This document shows, in pieces, positions 8,411-17,759 of a DNA stretch of 32,193 nucleotides. A program made the translations under genes and the position numbers. The stretch's first letter is position 1, and every line of letters starts with the position of its first letter. This DNA comes from Lachnospiraceae bacterium (GTDB lineage: Bacteria; Bacillota; Clostridia; Lachnospirales; Lachnospiraceae), in contig JAISUG010000062.1 of the NCBI GenBank assembly GCA_031272185.1, positions 1 through 32,193 of the forward strand. Reading direction: 5' to 3'. The notes under the pieces were generated by a model. It ran no database searches. It was given only the letters and a program-made list of their open reading frames with translations, and was not told the origin of the DNA.

Positions 8411-8690
8411 GAAAAGCAATACATAAGAAGCGGGAGGCCTTGTCGGTGGGGCCAAACGTCGTAAGCGAACTGTATGGAGGGCGAGCAAAGGAGCCGCGAC
8501 CGTTCAGGTGGCTTCTTTGTTTTTTCAGAAAACGACAGTGCAATTCCTAGGAAGGCAGCATCACAAGAGTGAGCATAAAGCAAGCAAGAGAGCAAAAAAA
8601 GAGCAAGAAAAAGAGCAAGAAAAAGAGCGAGTAATAAGCAAGCATAAAAGCAAATATAGTGTAAGCGAAAGAGTACTGAGGAGGTGGATG
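8411..8690 (+). promoter_or_regulatory. Structured leader of the transporter operon with an attenuator-like terminator
   Basis: The predicted transcript has a leader of about 270 nt. It contains a GC-rich foldable stretch (8425-8486), then a terminator hairpin at 8487-8518, then an A/G-rich zone with 12-bp period (GAGCAAGAAAAA, about 8570-8640), and finally the ribosome site. A terminator between promoter and first gene suggests conditional termination. I could not match the upstream fold to a known riboswitch or T-box. Confidence 0.5.
8487..8526 (+). terminator. Intrinsic terminator in the leader
   Basis: AAAGGAGCC (8487-8495) pairs with GGCTTCTTT (8510-8518), nine pairs with one G-U, a 14-nt loop, followed by a run of seven T broken by one G. 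It may terminate the hut transcript, the leader transcript, or both. Confidence 0.7.
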
Positions 8691-10385
8691 ATGAAACGTA
8701 TCTGCAAATGCACATCGGGGGTTCTGGCGGCAATCATGGTTTTGACGCTGGCCGCATGCGGGGGATCCGGTGCGGGGACGGGCACCACAGCCGGGGCGTC
8801 AGCGGCGCCGGCATCTGAGGCGGCTGCCCCGGCCGGGACGCAAGCCCCGGCGGGGACGACGGCGGCTGCCACCACGGCGCCTATGGCCACATTGGCCCCC
8901 GCTGTTACAGAGGCAGCGGCGCCCAAGGGCGAACAGATCCTGCGGGTGGCCAGGGACTACGAGGGCGATTCCTATGACCCGGCGACTTATGGAAGCTACA
9001 ATGACTACCTGTTCGGACCCATCGTCTTCGAGACATTGGTCCAGTTCGACGAGAATTATGACATCCTGCCGAAGCTGGCGGATAGCTGGGAGGTATCCGA
9101 CGACGCATTGACCTACACCTTCCACCTGAAAAAGGGCGTGCAGTTCCACTACGGCTATGGGGAGTTCACGTCAAAAGACGTGCAGTACAGCATCAAACGC
9201 CTGGGCGACCCTGCGGTGAACGGTTCCATGAACTATGTGAGCCTGGGCGTGGAGAACATGGCGTCCATCGACGCGCCGGACGACTATACGGTGGTCATCA
9301 CGCTCAAGGAGCTGGACCCCAACTTCCTGGTGAAGATGGCGTCCCACTATGGAAACATCGTAAGCCAGAAAGCGGTGGAGGACATGGGCTTGGAGAAATT
9401 CTCCCTGCGGCCGGTGGGCACCGGGGCGTTCATGGTGGCCGAGGGCGCGGTGATCGGGGAGCACAGCGAAGTGCTGCGTTTCGACGGCTACTGGGGCGAC
9501 AAGGCGATCCTGGACAAGATCACTTTCCAGGTGATCTCTGAGCCGGCCACCCTTTATACGGCTTTCGAGTCCGGGGAAGTGGACCAGATCTCCATGACGG
9601 ATTTCGACAAGCTGGCGCAGTACCAGGCGGCCCCCGACAAGTACAACATCTACATCGGGCCCAGCCGTTCCATGCTCTACATCGGCAACAACATGTCCAT
9701 CGCGCCATTTGACGACCCCAGGGTCCGGGAGGCGTTCACCCTGGCCATCGACCGGGAGGGCATGATCGAAGACTATTTCCTGGGGCTGCCCAACGCTGCG
9801 GGAGGCATCATCCCGGCGCCCTGCATGTATTCCCTGAAAGACTATTTCAACCCCACCTATGACCCGGCCAAGGCGAAAGAGCTGCTGGCGGAGGCGGGCT
9901 ACCCGAACGGGTTCACCACCACTTTCTACTGCCCGGGGGATGCCACCAGCCTGGGGCCTGCCACGGTTCTCCAGAGCTACCTGGAAGCGGCGGGCATCCA
10001 TGCGGAGCTGCAGACGGTGGACTTCGGCGTGTTCCTGGACAAGGTGCGTGCCGGCGAGGCGCCCATCTGGCTGATCTACAATGACACCAACATCAGCTCC
10101 GAGGACACCATCCGCCGCTACATGAGCGAGAACTACCCCGGCAACAACTGGAGCGGGATCAATGACCCGGCTTACGACGAAGCGGCCGCGGCGGCGCTCA
10201 ACGAAAAAGACGTGACGAAACGCCCGGAACTCTTCGAAAAGGCGCAGAAGATCCTCAATGACCTGAATGCTGTCTACACGGTGTGCGATTCCGCACAGTA
10301 CAACATCACAGCGAAGAAGGTGAAAGGGCTGGAGTTCCGCCCGGACCTGGCGATCCGCTTCGACAAGGTGTATATCGAAGAGTAA
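8691..10385 (+). CDS. Peptide ABC transporter substrate-binding lipoprotein (family 5)
   Basis: Extracellular, membrane-anchored binding protein delivering peptides or a similar solute to the permeases encoded downstream. The signal peptide ends in a lipobox LTLAAC with Cys23 for lipidation. A linker of about 50 residues rich in Ala/Gly/Thr/Pro follows, then the mature SBP_bac_5 domain: EGDSYDPATYGSYNDYLFGPI, LKKGVQFHYGYGEFTSKDV and DPRVREAFTLAIDREGMI are typical of DppA/OppA. The total is 564 aa. TGAGGAGGT at 8677-8685 sets the start at ATG 8691 (ATG 8688 is too close). The substrate cannot be read from the sequence; position after hut genes makes His-containing peptides a guess only. The gene end is duplicated at 10436-10472. 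Confidence 0.9.
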   Translation: MKRICKCTSGVLAAIMVLTLAACGGSGAGTGTTAGASAAPASEAAAPAGTQAPAGTTAAATTAPMATLAPAVTEAAAPKGEQILRVARDYEGDSYDPATYGSYNDYLFGPIVFETLVQFDENYDILPKLADSWEVSDDALTYTFHLKKGVQFHYGYGEFTSKDVQYSIKRLGDPAVNGSMNYVSLGVENMASIDAPDDYTVVITLKELDPNFLVKMASHYGNIVSQKAVEDMGLEKFSLRPVGTGAFMVAEGAVIGEHSEVLRFDGYWGDKAILDKITFQVISEPATLYTAFESGEVDQISMTDFDKLAQYQAAPDKYNIYIGPSRSMLYIGNNMSIAPFDDPRVREAFTLAIDREGMIEDYFLGLPNAAGGIIPAPCMYSLKDYFNPTYDPAKAKELLAEAGYPNGFTTTFYCPGDATSLGPATVLQSYLEAAGIHAELQTVDFGVFLDKVRAGEAPIWLIYNDTNISSEDTIRRYMSENYPGNNWSGINDPAYDEAAAAALNEKDVTKRPELFEKAQKILNDLNAVYTVCDSAQYNITAKKVKGLEFRPDLAIRFDKVYIEE

Positions 10386-10472
10386 GGCGAGCGCCGTCAT
10401 CGCACACGCCACCTGGCGCATATGCGTCTTGCGATGGTGTATATCGAAGAGTAAGGCGAGAGCTGTCATTGC
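10367..10472 (+). repeat. Direct repeat of the binding-protein gene 3' end
   Basis: Bases 10367-10403 (last codons, TAA stop and following bases) recur at 10436-10472 with 3 mismatches in 37; offset 69 bp, spacer 32 bp. The region between CATCGCA (10399-10405) and TGCGATG (10430-10436) can fold on itself, so the first copy and spacer resemble a palindromic REP-like element. Confidence 0.85.
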
Positions 10473-10553
10473 TGGCGGGCGCAGTCTGCGGTGCAATCCA
10501 GACGTGACCGCCGGTGGATTGCTTCGGTGCGGTGCGCCTCGCAATGACGGAGG
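10466..10553 (+). repeat. REP/MITE-like palindromic element, copy 1
   Basis: Begins TGTCATTGC and ends GCAATGACGG, with inner GCAATCC and GGATTGC arms also inverted, and a centre GTGACCGCCGGTGG. GTCATTGC...GCAATGAC ends of this kind occur in non-autonomous repeats in many bacteria. A diverged second copy lies at 13811-13880 in the same operon. Confidence 0.7.
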
Positions 10554-10655
10554 TTGGGCACTGCGTCCCGCCATGACGATGGCAGTGGGCCGGTGTGGAT
10601 GGGAAATCCGGTGCAATGAACGAGAGTGACACTGCAGCGCAAGGAGGGCCTTGAC

Positions 10656-11603
10656 ATGGGAAGGTATATTTTGCACAGGCTGCTGATAGCGATCCCCACG
10701 GTGATCGGGGTCTTCCTTGCGGTGTTCCTCATCATGCGGATGGTGCCCGGCGACCCCGCCGCCATCATCCTGGGCAAAAACGCCACGGATGAACAGATTG
10801 AGCTCTACAGGGAACAAAACGGGCTGAACGAACCTTTCCCGGTGCAGATAGGGGTGGCCCTGGGCAAATTCCTCACCGGCGATCTGGGGACGTCCATGGT
10901 GTCCAGGCGCACGGTCATCAGCCTGATAAAGGAACGGCTCCCCCGCACGGTGGAGCTGGCGCTGTGGGGCCTGGGGCTATCCACGCTGGTGGGGGTGCTG
11001 CTGGGCATCCTGGCGGCGGTGACCCGGGGGAAGTGGCCGGACTACCTCATCGTGGGGGGCGCATCCCTGGGGATATCATTGCCATCATTTTACATCGCCC
11101 TCATGCTCCTGCTGCTGCTGGGGGCGAAGCTGGGGTGGATCCCGGTGGTGGGGACGCCCAGGGAGGGCGTGTCGAACTTCAAGATCCTCATCGCCCCGGT
11201 GCTCACCATGGTCATCGGCAACAGCGCCATGACCCTGCGGACGACCCGTTCCAGCGTCCTGGAAATCATGCGGGAGAACTTCATCAAGACCGCCCGGGCC
11301 AAGGGGCTGGACGAGCGGGCGGTGCTCTTCGGCCATGCGCTGAAAGCCGCCGCCATACCCATCGTCACGGTGGTGGGGTATAACCTGGCGGGGTGTTTCG
11401 GCGGGGCCATCATCATCGAGACGGTGTTTACCAGGCCGGGGATCGGCAAACTGCTCATCGACGCCATCAACGACCGGGACTATGCGGTGGTGCAGGGGAC
11501 GACGGCATTCATCTCCATCATGCTCATCGCGGTGAACCTGCTCACGGACGTGGTGTACGGGCTGGTGGACCCGCGGATCCGCATCGAGGCTAAGCGGGGA
11601 TAG
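10656..11603 (+). CDS. Peptide ABC transporter permease (DppB/OppB type)
   Basis: First membrane subunit of the importer, 315 aa. The N-terminal transmembrane helix (residues about 9-30) is followed by an extracytoplasmic segment with RMVPGDPAA, normal for OppB/DppB, and then the BPD_transp_1 core with the cytoplasmic coupling loop ENFIKTARAKGLDERAVLFGH (EAA-type motif contacting the ATPases) and the ending YGLVDPRIRIE. AAGGAGG at 10641-10647 sits 8 bp before ATG 10656, which I take as start; the frame is open 10 codons further. It is 12 bp from the following ATPase gene. Confidence 0.92.
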   Translation: MGRYILHRLLIAIPTVIGVFLAVFLIMRMVPGDPAAIILGKNATDEQIELYREQNGLNEPFPVQIGVALGKFLTGDLGTSMVSRRTVISLIKERLPRTVELALWGLGLSTLVGVLLGILAAVTRGKWPDYLIVGGASLGISLPSFYIALMLLLLLGAKLGWIPVVGTPREGVSNFKILIAPVLTMVIGNSAMTLRTTRSSVLEIMRENFIKTARAKGLDERAVLFGHALKAAAIPIVTVVGYNLAGCFGGAIIIETVFTRPGIGKLLIDAINDRDYAVVQGTTAFISIMLIAVNLLTDVVYGLVDPRIRIEAKRG

Positions 11604-11615
11604 AAGGGACACGAA

Positions 11616-12626
11616 GTGGCCACAATGACACAAGCGCCTGAGGCTGTGCTGCTTAGGGCGGACAATGTACGGAAATACTATACGGACCCCCGGGTGCGGC
11701 GCCAGGCGCTGAAAGCCGTGGACGGCGTTTCTTTCGTCATCCGGCGGGGGGAGACTTTCGGCCTCGTGGGGGAATCCGGCTGCGGGAAGAGCACGCTCTC
11801 CAGGCTGGTGCTGCGCCTGGAGGAGGTGTCCGGCGGGAGCATATCCTTCGAGGGGAAAGACCTGGCGGCGCTGGGCCGCAGGGAGATGCTCTCGGTGCGC
11901 CGGCAGATGCAGATCGTGTTCCAGGACCCCTATGATTCCATCAACCCGCGCATGACCGTGCGCCAGGTGGTCACGGAACCCATGGCGGTGCACCGGTTCG
12001 ACAAAGCGGGGTGGCGGCCCCTGGCGGACAAGCTCCTGGCCGACGTGGGGCTGTCCAAAGACCTGGCCGACCGGCTGCCGCACCAGCTGTCCGGGGGGCA
12101 GCGCCAGAGGCTGTGCATCGCCCGCGCGCTGGCGCTGTCGCCCAAACTGTTGGTGTGCGACGAGGCGGTGTCCGCATTGGACGTGTCCATACAGGCACAG
12201 ATCCTGAACCTCATGCTGGACTTGAAAGAAGAACATGGGCTCACCTACCTGTTCATTTCCCATAACCTGAGCGTGGTGAAGTACATTTCCGACCGGATAG
12301 GGGTCATGTACTTCGGGAAACTGGTGGAGGTGGCGGGGAAAGAAGAGCTCTTCGCCAACTGCCTGCACCCCTATACCGGGGCGCTGTTTTCGGCCATCCC
12401 CACCGCCCACCCGGACGCGCACAGGGAGCGGATGATCCTCAAGGGGGACGTGCCGAACCTATACGAGCCGCCCATGGGGTGTATCTTCAGCGACCGCTGC
12501 CCCTTCGTAAGGGCCAAGTGCAGGGATGTGGCCCCGGAAATGCGCAGTTTCGGCGAGGGGCATGAGGTGGCCTGCCACTTCGCGGGGGAGCTGGACATCC
12601 CGCGGGGATGGGAGGGTGCGCTATGA
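11616..12626 (+). CDS. Peptide ABC transporter ATPase (DppF/OppF type)
   Basis: One of the two ATPases powering the importer, cytoplasmic, 336 aa. Walker A GESGCGKST, signature LSGGQRQRL, Walker B LLVCDEAVSALDVS and the switch His in FISHNLSVV are intact. The C-terminal oligopeptide/dipeptide extension has HPYTGAL and four Cys (CIFSDRCPF...KC...ACHF) typical of the family. The start is GTG 11616 with AGAAGGGA upstream; ATG 11625 is the alternative. The stop TGA overlaps an ATG at 12623 whose next codons resemble the start of the downstream permease, as if that permease once began there. Confidence 0.92.
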   Translation: MATMTQAPEAVLLRADNVRKYYTDPRVRRQALKAVDGVSFVIRRGETFGLVGESGCGKSTLSRLVLRLEEVSGGSISFEGKDLAALGRREMLSVRRQMQIVFQDPYDSINPRMTVRQVVTEPMAVHRFDKAGWRPLADKLLADVGLSKDLADRLPHQLSGGQRQRLCIARALALSPKLLVCDEAVSALDVSIQAQILNLMLDLKEEHGLTYLFISHNLSVVKYISDRIGVMYFGKLVEVAGKEELFANCLHPYTGALFSAIPTAHPDAHRERMILKGDVPNLYEPPMGCIFSDRCPFVRAKCRDVAPEMRSFGEGHEVACHFAGELDIPRGWEGAL

Positions 12627-12660
12627 GCAACAGCTGCATTGACAAGGGCCGTGGGACGGA

Positions 12661-12840
12661 TGGCATGGTGAGACACATGATGGCATGGTGAGACACATGA
12701 TGGCCTGGTGAGACACATGATGGCATGGTGAGGCACATGATGGCATGGTGAGGCACATGATGGCCTGGTGAGACACATGATGGCATGGTGAGGCACATGA
12801 TGGCATGGTGAGGCACATGATGGCCCTGGAAGACATAGGA
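12661..12840 (+). repeat. 20-bp tandem repeat array between transporter genes
   Basis: Eight consecutive 20-bp units beginning TGGCATGGTG and ending CACATGA, then a diverged ninth (12821-12840). Variants follow a higher-order 60-bp pattern: units 3, 6 and 9 carry TGGCC instead of TGGCA, and units 4-6 are repeated by 7-9. Twenty is not a multiple of three, and the + frames contain stops, so the array is non-coding on the operon strand. It separates two genes that are normally adjacent or overlapping. Confidence 0.97.
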
Positions 12841-12867
12841 AGGCACGGAAGATAGGGAGAATGTAAC

Positions 12868-13689
12868 GTGAGCAAACGACTGAGAAAAAACACGATGATT
12901 CTCGTGGGCGCGATCATTATCCTCATCATGATCGGGTTTGCCGTCACCGCGCCCCTCCTGACAAAATATGGATACGAAGAAATCAACCTGAAATACCGCA
13001 ACAAGCCGCCTACCATCGAGCATGTGATGGGCACGGACAGCTTCGGGCGGGATGTGTGGTCTCGCTGCGTCTACGGGGCGCGGGTCTCTTTCATCGTTTC
13101 CCTAAACGCGGTGGCCATCGGCATCGTGCTAGGGCTGTTCCTGGGGATGATCTGCGGGTTTTTCAAAGGGCGGGTGGATTTCTGGATAGGCAGGGTGATG
13201 GATGTGGTGATGTCCTTCCCGGCGCTGCTGTTTTCGCTGATCATCGGGTTTTCCCTGGGGGCGTCCATCCCCAATATGTGCCTGTCGGTGGGGATCCCAT
13301 TGACGCCGATTTTCTACCGCATGACACGGGGGGAGGCGCTGCGGGTGAGCGAGCGCACCTATGTGATGGCGGCCAAGTCCATCGGCAGCGGCAGCATTCG
13401 CACGATGTTTTGCCATGTGCTGCCCAACACGATCCCTTCGCTGCTGGCGGTGCTCTCCACATGTATGGGCGCGGCGATCACGGCGGAGTCCGCGCTGGGG
13501 TACCTGGGGCTGGGCATCCCGAAACCCACGCCGTCCTGGGGGAGCGTCATCAACGAGGGGCGGCAGTTCATATTTGACGCACCCTGGGTGACGGGGTTTG
13601 GCGGGCTGATGGTGGCCCTGACGATACTGGGTTTCAACCTCATCGGCGACGGGCTGCGCGACCTTATGGACCCGAAACTGCGGGTGTGA
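12868..13689 (+). CDS. Peptide ABC transporter permease (DppC/OppC type)
   Basis: Second membrane subunit, 273 aa. The protein has an N-terminal helix (residues about 9-30), the OppC-typical HVMGTDSFGRDVWSR segment, further transmembrane helices, an EAA-type loop RTYVMAAKSIGSGSIRTMFCHVLPNTI, and the ending LRDLMDPKLRV, all characteristic. The start is GTG 12868 with GGGAGA 7 bp upstream. It follows the 20-bp repeat array, so translation must restart independently of the upstream ATPase gene. Confidence 0.92.
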   Translation: MSKRLRKNTMILVGAIIILIMIGFAVTAPLLTKYGYEEINLKYRNKPPTIEHVMGTDSFGRDVWSRCVYGARVSFIVSLNAVAIGIVLGLFLGMICGFFKGRVDFWIGRVMDVVMSFPALLFSLIIGFSLGASIPNMCLSVGIPLTPIFYRMTRGEALRVSERTYVMAAKSIGSGSIRTMFCHVLPNTIPSLLAVLSTCMGAAITAESALGYLGLGIPKPTPSWGSVINEGRQFIFDAPWVTGFGGLMVALTILGFNLIGDGLRDLMDPKLRV

Positions 13690-13752
13690 GGAACTGCGGC
13701 GGCGCACCCTGCATGCCCTGCAATGGCGGGGGTGGGGCAGTGCACCGTGCAA

Positions 13753-13904
13753 TGACGGGGATATCGCCGTGATGCGGCGACGCGCCCTGAAATAACGGTC
13801 GAATAATGTCGTCATCGGGAGCGGTAATCCTGATGTGGCCGCCGGTGGGTTGCTTTGGCGGGGCGCCCCCGGGGTGACAGGGATATCGTCGTGATGCGGC
13901 GGCG
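13753..13904 (+). repeat. Direct repeats flanking REP/MITE-like copy 2
   Basis: A motif of about 30 bp containing GGGATATCG and GTGATGCGGCG stands at 13753-13782 and again at 13875-13904 (offset 122 bp, few mismatches). Between them, about 13811-13880, lies a diverged copy of the element at 10466-10553, sharing the AATCC, CCGCCGGTGG and TTGCTT blocks and ending in GGTGAC. The arrangement resembles an insertion flanked by a long duplication. Confidence 0.65.
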
Positions 13905-13940
13905 GGAAAACGGGCGGTGGCAGTGTACGAAAGGACGGGC

Positions 13941-14924
<984 letters not shown>

Positions 14925-14988
14925 GTTTCGTGAGGCGCCGGGGAATGTGGTATGGTAGGTCATCGGATAGCGTGCTGTTTGGTTTGAT

Positions 14989-15077
14989 GATGGATCGCCG
15001 CATTGCCGCGGACGACTTCCGGCTGCAGTGCGGCGACGTGGGAGCAATAGGTATGATGGATGGATCGCCGCGTTGCC
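14989..15077 (+). repeat. Short direct repeat upstream of the first metallohydrolase gene
   Basis: A 19-bp sequence (14989-15007) recurs at 15059-15077 with one mismatch, offset 70 bp, both containing TGGATCGCCGC. It has the same spacing as the gene-end duplications elsewhere in the window, although it does not include a stop codon. Confidence 0.7.
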
Positions 15078-15126
15078 CGCAGCGTTCCGCAACGATAAGG
15101 TTTTGCTGAGAATGAAAGGGGTACAG

Positions 15127-16215
15127 ATGGGAAAAACGATCATGACGGTTACGGGGCCGGTCAGCCCCGGGCAGCTGGGTGTCACCACGATGCATGAGCA
15201 TATCCTCATGAAAGGCGGGATCTTCCGCCAGAGTTTCCTGGACAGCCACCCGGGGTATCCGGAACCGGTGGACGGGGATGCGAAGCTGGCCCTGGACAAC
15301 ACGGGGCTGGTTCGCCGCAACTTTTTCCTCACATGGGATGCCCAGGAGCTGGACGATGAGGAAATGATGACCGGGGAGGTGGAGGATTTCAAGAAGTCCG
15401 GGGGCGACACCATCCTGGAGCTGTCCGTGCCGGGGCTGCGCAAAGACGTGGCGGGGCTAAGGCGCATTTCCCAAAAGACGGGGGTCCGGGTGGTCACCGC
15501 CACGGGGTTTTACCTGCAGATGTCCTGGCCGGAGGCGTTTTTGTCTTATGAGATAGAGGATTTCTATCGGGTCATGATGCAGGAAATAAAGGAAGGCATC
15601 GAGGGGACGGACGTGTTCCCGGGACTGTTGAAGATCGGTTCTTCCCGGCTTTCCAGGGGGGAGGAAAAGGCCCTGCGGGCGGCGGTGCGGGTGTCCAAGG
15701 AAACCGGGCTTTCCCTGACGGTGCACCCCAGCTCGGGTATCGGCGGCGATGCGGTGGCCATCGTGCAGATCCTGAAAGAAGAGGGGATGGACCTAAGCCG
15801 CACGGTGATCGCCCATATGGGGGGCAAGTTCTTTTCTTGCGACATGCGCAACAACGTGCTGTTCCCTGAAAACTGGAAACTGAACGTGGACCTGCCCAAA
15901 CGCCTGATGGACACGGGGGTCAATATCTCCGTGGAGTTCATCAACCAGAGCGACATGGAGGCGGAGGGGGATGTGAACCCCACGGACTGGATGAAGATGG
16001 CGGGGGTGGTGGAGCTGCTGCGCCAGGGGTATGCAGGGCAGATCGTCCTGGGGACCGACCTGTGCGCGAAAGCCCAGACCCGGCGGGGCGGTTCGGAGGG
16101 GTATGCCAGGCTGACCAGGTATGTCCTCCCTGAGCTGCGGGACCGGATCGGCGTGTCGCCCTACGCCATCCGCAAGATGATGGAAGACAACCCGGCGCGG
16201 ATACTGGCGTATTGA
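15127..16215 (+). CDS. Phosphotriesterase-family metal-dependent hydrolase, copy 1
   Basis: A TIM-barrel binuclear metal hydrolase of the phosphotriesterase/PHP-like lactonase group, cytoplasmic, 362 aa. The likely metal ligands are in place: HEH (His23, His25), the bridging carbamylated Lys169 in LLKIG, His200 in LTVHP, His230 in VIAHMG and Asp311 in LGTDL. The N-terminal MTVTGPVSPGQLG...HEH is typical. ATG 15127 has AAAGGGG 5 bp upstream. The true substrate is unknown; such proteins hydrolyse lactones, N-acyl compounds or phosphoesters. The adjacent gene (16446-17534) is a paralogue of the same length, so the pair arose by tandem duplication. It follows the peptide importer and may act on the imported compound (inference). 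Confidence 0.88.
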   Translation: MGKTIMTVTGPVSPGQLGVTTMHEHILMKGGIFRQSFLDSHPGYPEPVDGDAKLALDNTGLVRRNFFLTWDAQELDDEEMMTGEVEDFKKSGGDTILELSVPGLRKDVAGLRRISQKTGVRVVTATGFYLQMSWPEAFLSYEIEDFYRVMMQEIKEGIEGTDVFPGLLKIGSSRLSRGEEKALRAAVRVSKETGLSLTVHPSSGIGGDAVAIVQILKEEGMDLSRTVIAHMGGKFFSCDMRNNVLFPENWKLNVDLPKRLMDTGVNISVEFINQSDMEAEGDVNPTDWMKMAGVVELLRQGYAGQIVLGTDLCAKAQTRRGGSEGYARLTRYVLPELRDRIGVSPYAIRKMMEDNPARILAY

Positions 16216-16299
16216 GTAAGGGCGGGTTTCGGTCACCCGCTGATGCATGTCTGATGGCTTTCCTCCGCAGGGCGCAGTAGAGGCGGATTTTGGCCGACC

Positions 16300-16415
16300 G
16301 CGTACCGACGGCGGGAAAATGGCAGACGGCGGAAAAATGGTCGGCGGCGAAAATGGCCGATGTTGGCGAAGATAGCTGGCGGCGGATAGGATGGCCGGTG
16401 GCGGCGAAATGGGAA
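16300..16415 (+). repeat. Degenerate 16-19 bp tandem repeats between the two hydrolase genes
   Basis: About six units resembling ATGGCYGAYGGCGGAAAA (first at about 16303, last at about 16411), with variable length, fill most of the 230-bp gap between the paralogues. No gene, terminator or clear promoter is visible here. Confidence 0.6.
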
Positions 16416-16445
16416 ATATTGGATATTTCTTTAACAGGGGGAATC

Positions 16446-17534
16446 ATGGGGAAGAGAATCACGACGGTGCTGGGGGACATTGCCCCGGAACAACTGGGCA
16501 AGACATCCATGCACGAGCATGTGCTGATGAACGGGCGGGTGCTCCATGACGGCTGGCGGCGGAGTTACCACGGGCCGCTGCCCATGGACCCGGAGACACC
16601 CATGAGCATCGAAAATGTGGGGTTTATCGCACACAATGGCATGTGTACTTATGATGCGGTGGACCTCCAGGACGAAGAGCTGATGATGGGGGAGGTGGCG
16701 GATTTCAAGGAGGCGGGTGCCAACGCCATGACCGAGTGCAGCGCCATCGGGCTGCGCTGCAACATGGAGGGCGTGAAGCGCATAGCCGCGGCAAACGGCG
16801 TGCACATCGTGCCCTGCACCGGGTTCTACGCCCAGGAATCATTGCCCCCCCGGTACCTGCACCTGGAAGTGGAAGACTACTACAAGGTCATGATGGACGA
16901 GGTGAAAAATGGCATCGAGGGCACCGGGATCTACCCCGGCTTCGTGAAAATCGCCATGAACGGGTTCACACAGACCGAGGAGAACACACTGCGGGCGGCT
17001 GCCCGGGTGGCGAAGGAGACCGGGCTCTCCCTGACGGTGCACCCCAGCTGGAAAGTGGGCGCGGATGCGGTGAAAGTCGTGGAGGTGGTCATCGAGGAGG
17101 GCGCAGACCCCACACGGCTGGTCATCGCCCACGTGGGATCATCCTTCGTGGAATGTGACCTGCGCAAGCTGGTCACCATGCCCGAAAAGTGGGGGCTGAA
17201 CCTGGACACGGTACACAGACTGCTTTCTTTCGGTACCACGGTGTGCTCGGAGTTTCTGGGGCAGAGCGTGGCGGACGAGCTGAATGGGTTCATCAGTACC
17301 AATGATTTTCAGCGTCTGGCGGGGTTCTATGCCCTCATAAAAGAGGGGTATGCCTCCCAGATCGTGCTGGGCACGGACTTATGCTGCAAGATGCTCACCC
17401 GGCGCTACGGCGGGCAGGGGTACCTGCGGCTGTGGAATTTCGTCATACCCACCATGACGCAGTTCCTGGGGATCTCGGAGCGGGTGATCCGGCAGATCTT
17501 CGTGGACAACCCGGCGCGGATGCTGGCGTGGTAG
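16446..17534 (+). CDS. Phosphotriesterase-family metal-dependent hydrolase, copy 2
   Basis: Paralogue of the preceding gene with exactly the same length (362 aa). Metal ligands are conserved: HEH (23/25), Lys168 in FVKIA, His199 in LTVHP, His229 in VIAHVG and Asp311 in LGTDL. The two differ most in residues about 28-60 and in the segment after LGTDL (CCKMLTRRYGG against CAKAQTRRGGS), the loops that shape substrate pockets in this fold, so they probably have related but distinct substrates (inference). ATG 16446 has AGGGGG 5 bp upstream. Downstream lies a heptamer microsatellite instead of a terminator. Confidence 0.88.
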   Translation: MGKRITTVLGDIAPEQLGKTSMHEHVLMNGRVLHDGWRRSYHGPLPMDPETPMSIENVGFIAHNGMCTYDAVDLQDEELMMGEVADFKEAGANAMTECSAIGLRCNMEGVKRIAAANGVHIVPCTGFYAQESLPPRYLHLEVEDYYKVMMDEVKNGIEGTGIYPGFVKIAMNGFTQTEENTLRAAARVAKETGLSLTVHPSWKVGADAVKVVEVVIEEGADPTRLVIAHVGSSFVECDLRKLVTMPEKWGLNLDTVHRLLSFGTTVCSEFLGQSVADELNGFISTNDFQRLAGFYALIKEGYASQIVLGTDLCCKMLTRRYGGQGYLRLWNFVIPTMTQFLGISERVIRQIFVDNPARMLAW

Positions 17535-17544
17535 GTGGTAGGGA

Positions 17545-17648
17545 GTAGGGAATAGGGAATAGGGAATAGGGAATAGGGAATAGGGAATAGTGAGTAGGGA
17601 ATAGGGAGTAGGGGATAGGGAATAGGGAATAGTGAGTAGGGAATAGGG
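17545..17648 (+). repeat. Heptamer microsatellite after the second hydrolase gene
   Basis: About 14 units of a 7-bp repeat GGGAATA with variants GGGAGTA, GTGAGTA and GGGGATA. It begins right behind the TAG stop of the hydrolase gene, whose last bases (TAGGTGGTAGGGAGTAGG) could be the seed. Such an array is prone to length variation. Confidence 0.95.
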
Positions 17649-17759
17649 CGTTTGCTTGCGGCGGTGGACTGGGTTGGATGTGGTAGCGCGAGCCGGTGGG
17701 GTGGCGTAAAGCCGGGGGATGCGATTCGGTGATGGATGTGGAGTGATAGGAGGTTTACC

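Noticed and set aside
8411..8530. T-box or ZTP riboswitch
   Set aside because: The conserved T-box bulge sequence and the ZTP core could not be found in the leader; only the terminator is supported.
12371..13034. Long minus-strand open frames across the 20-bp repeats (His/Met/Cys/Pro-rich)
   Set aside because: They arise because a 20-bp period without minus-strand stops keeps all three frames open; they overlap confirmed transporter genes and show no ribosome site or family match.
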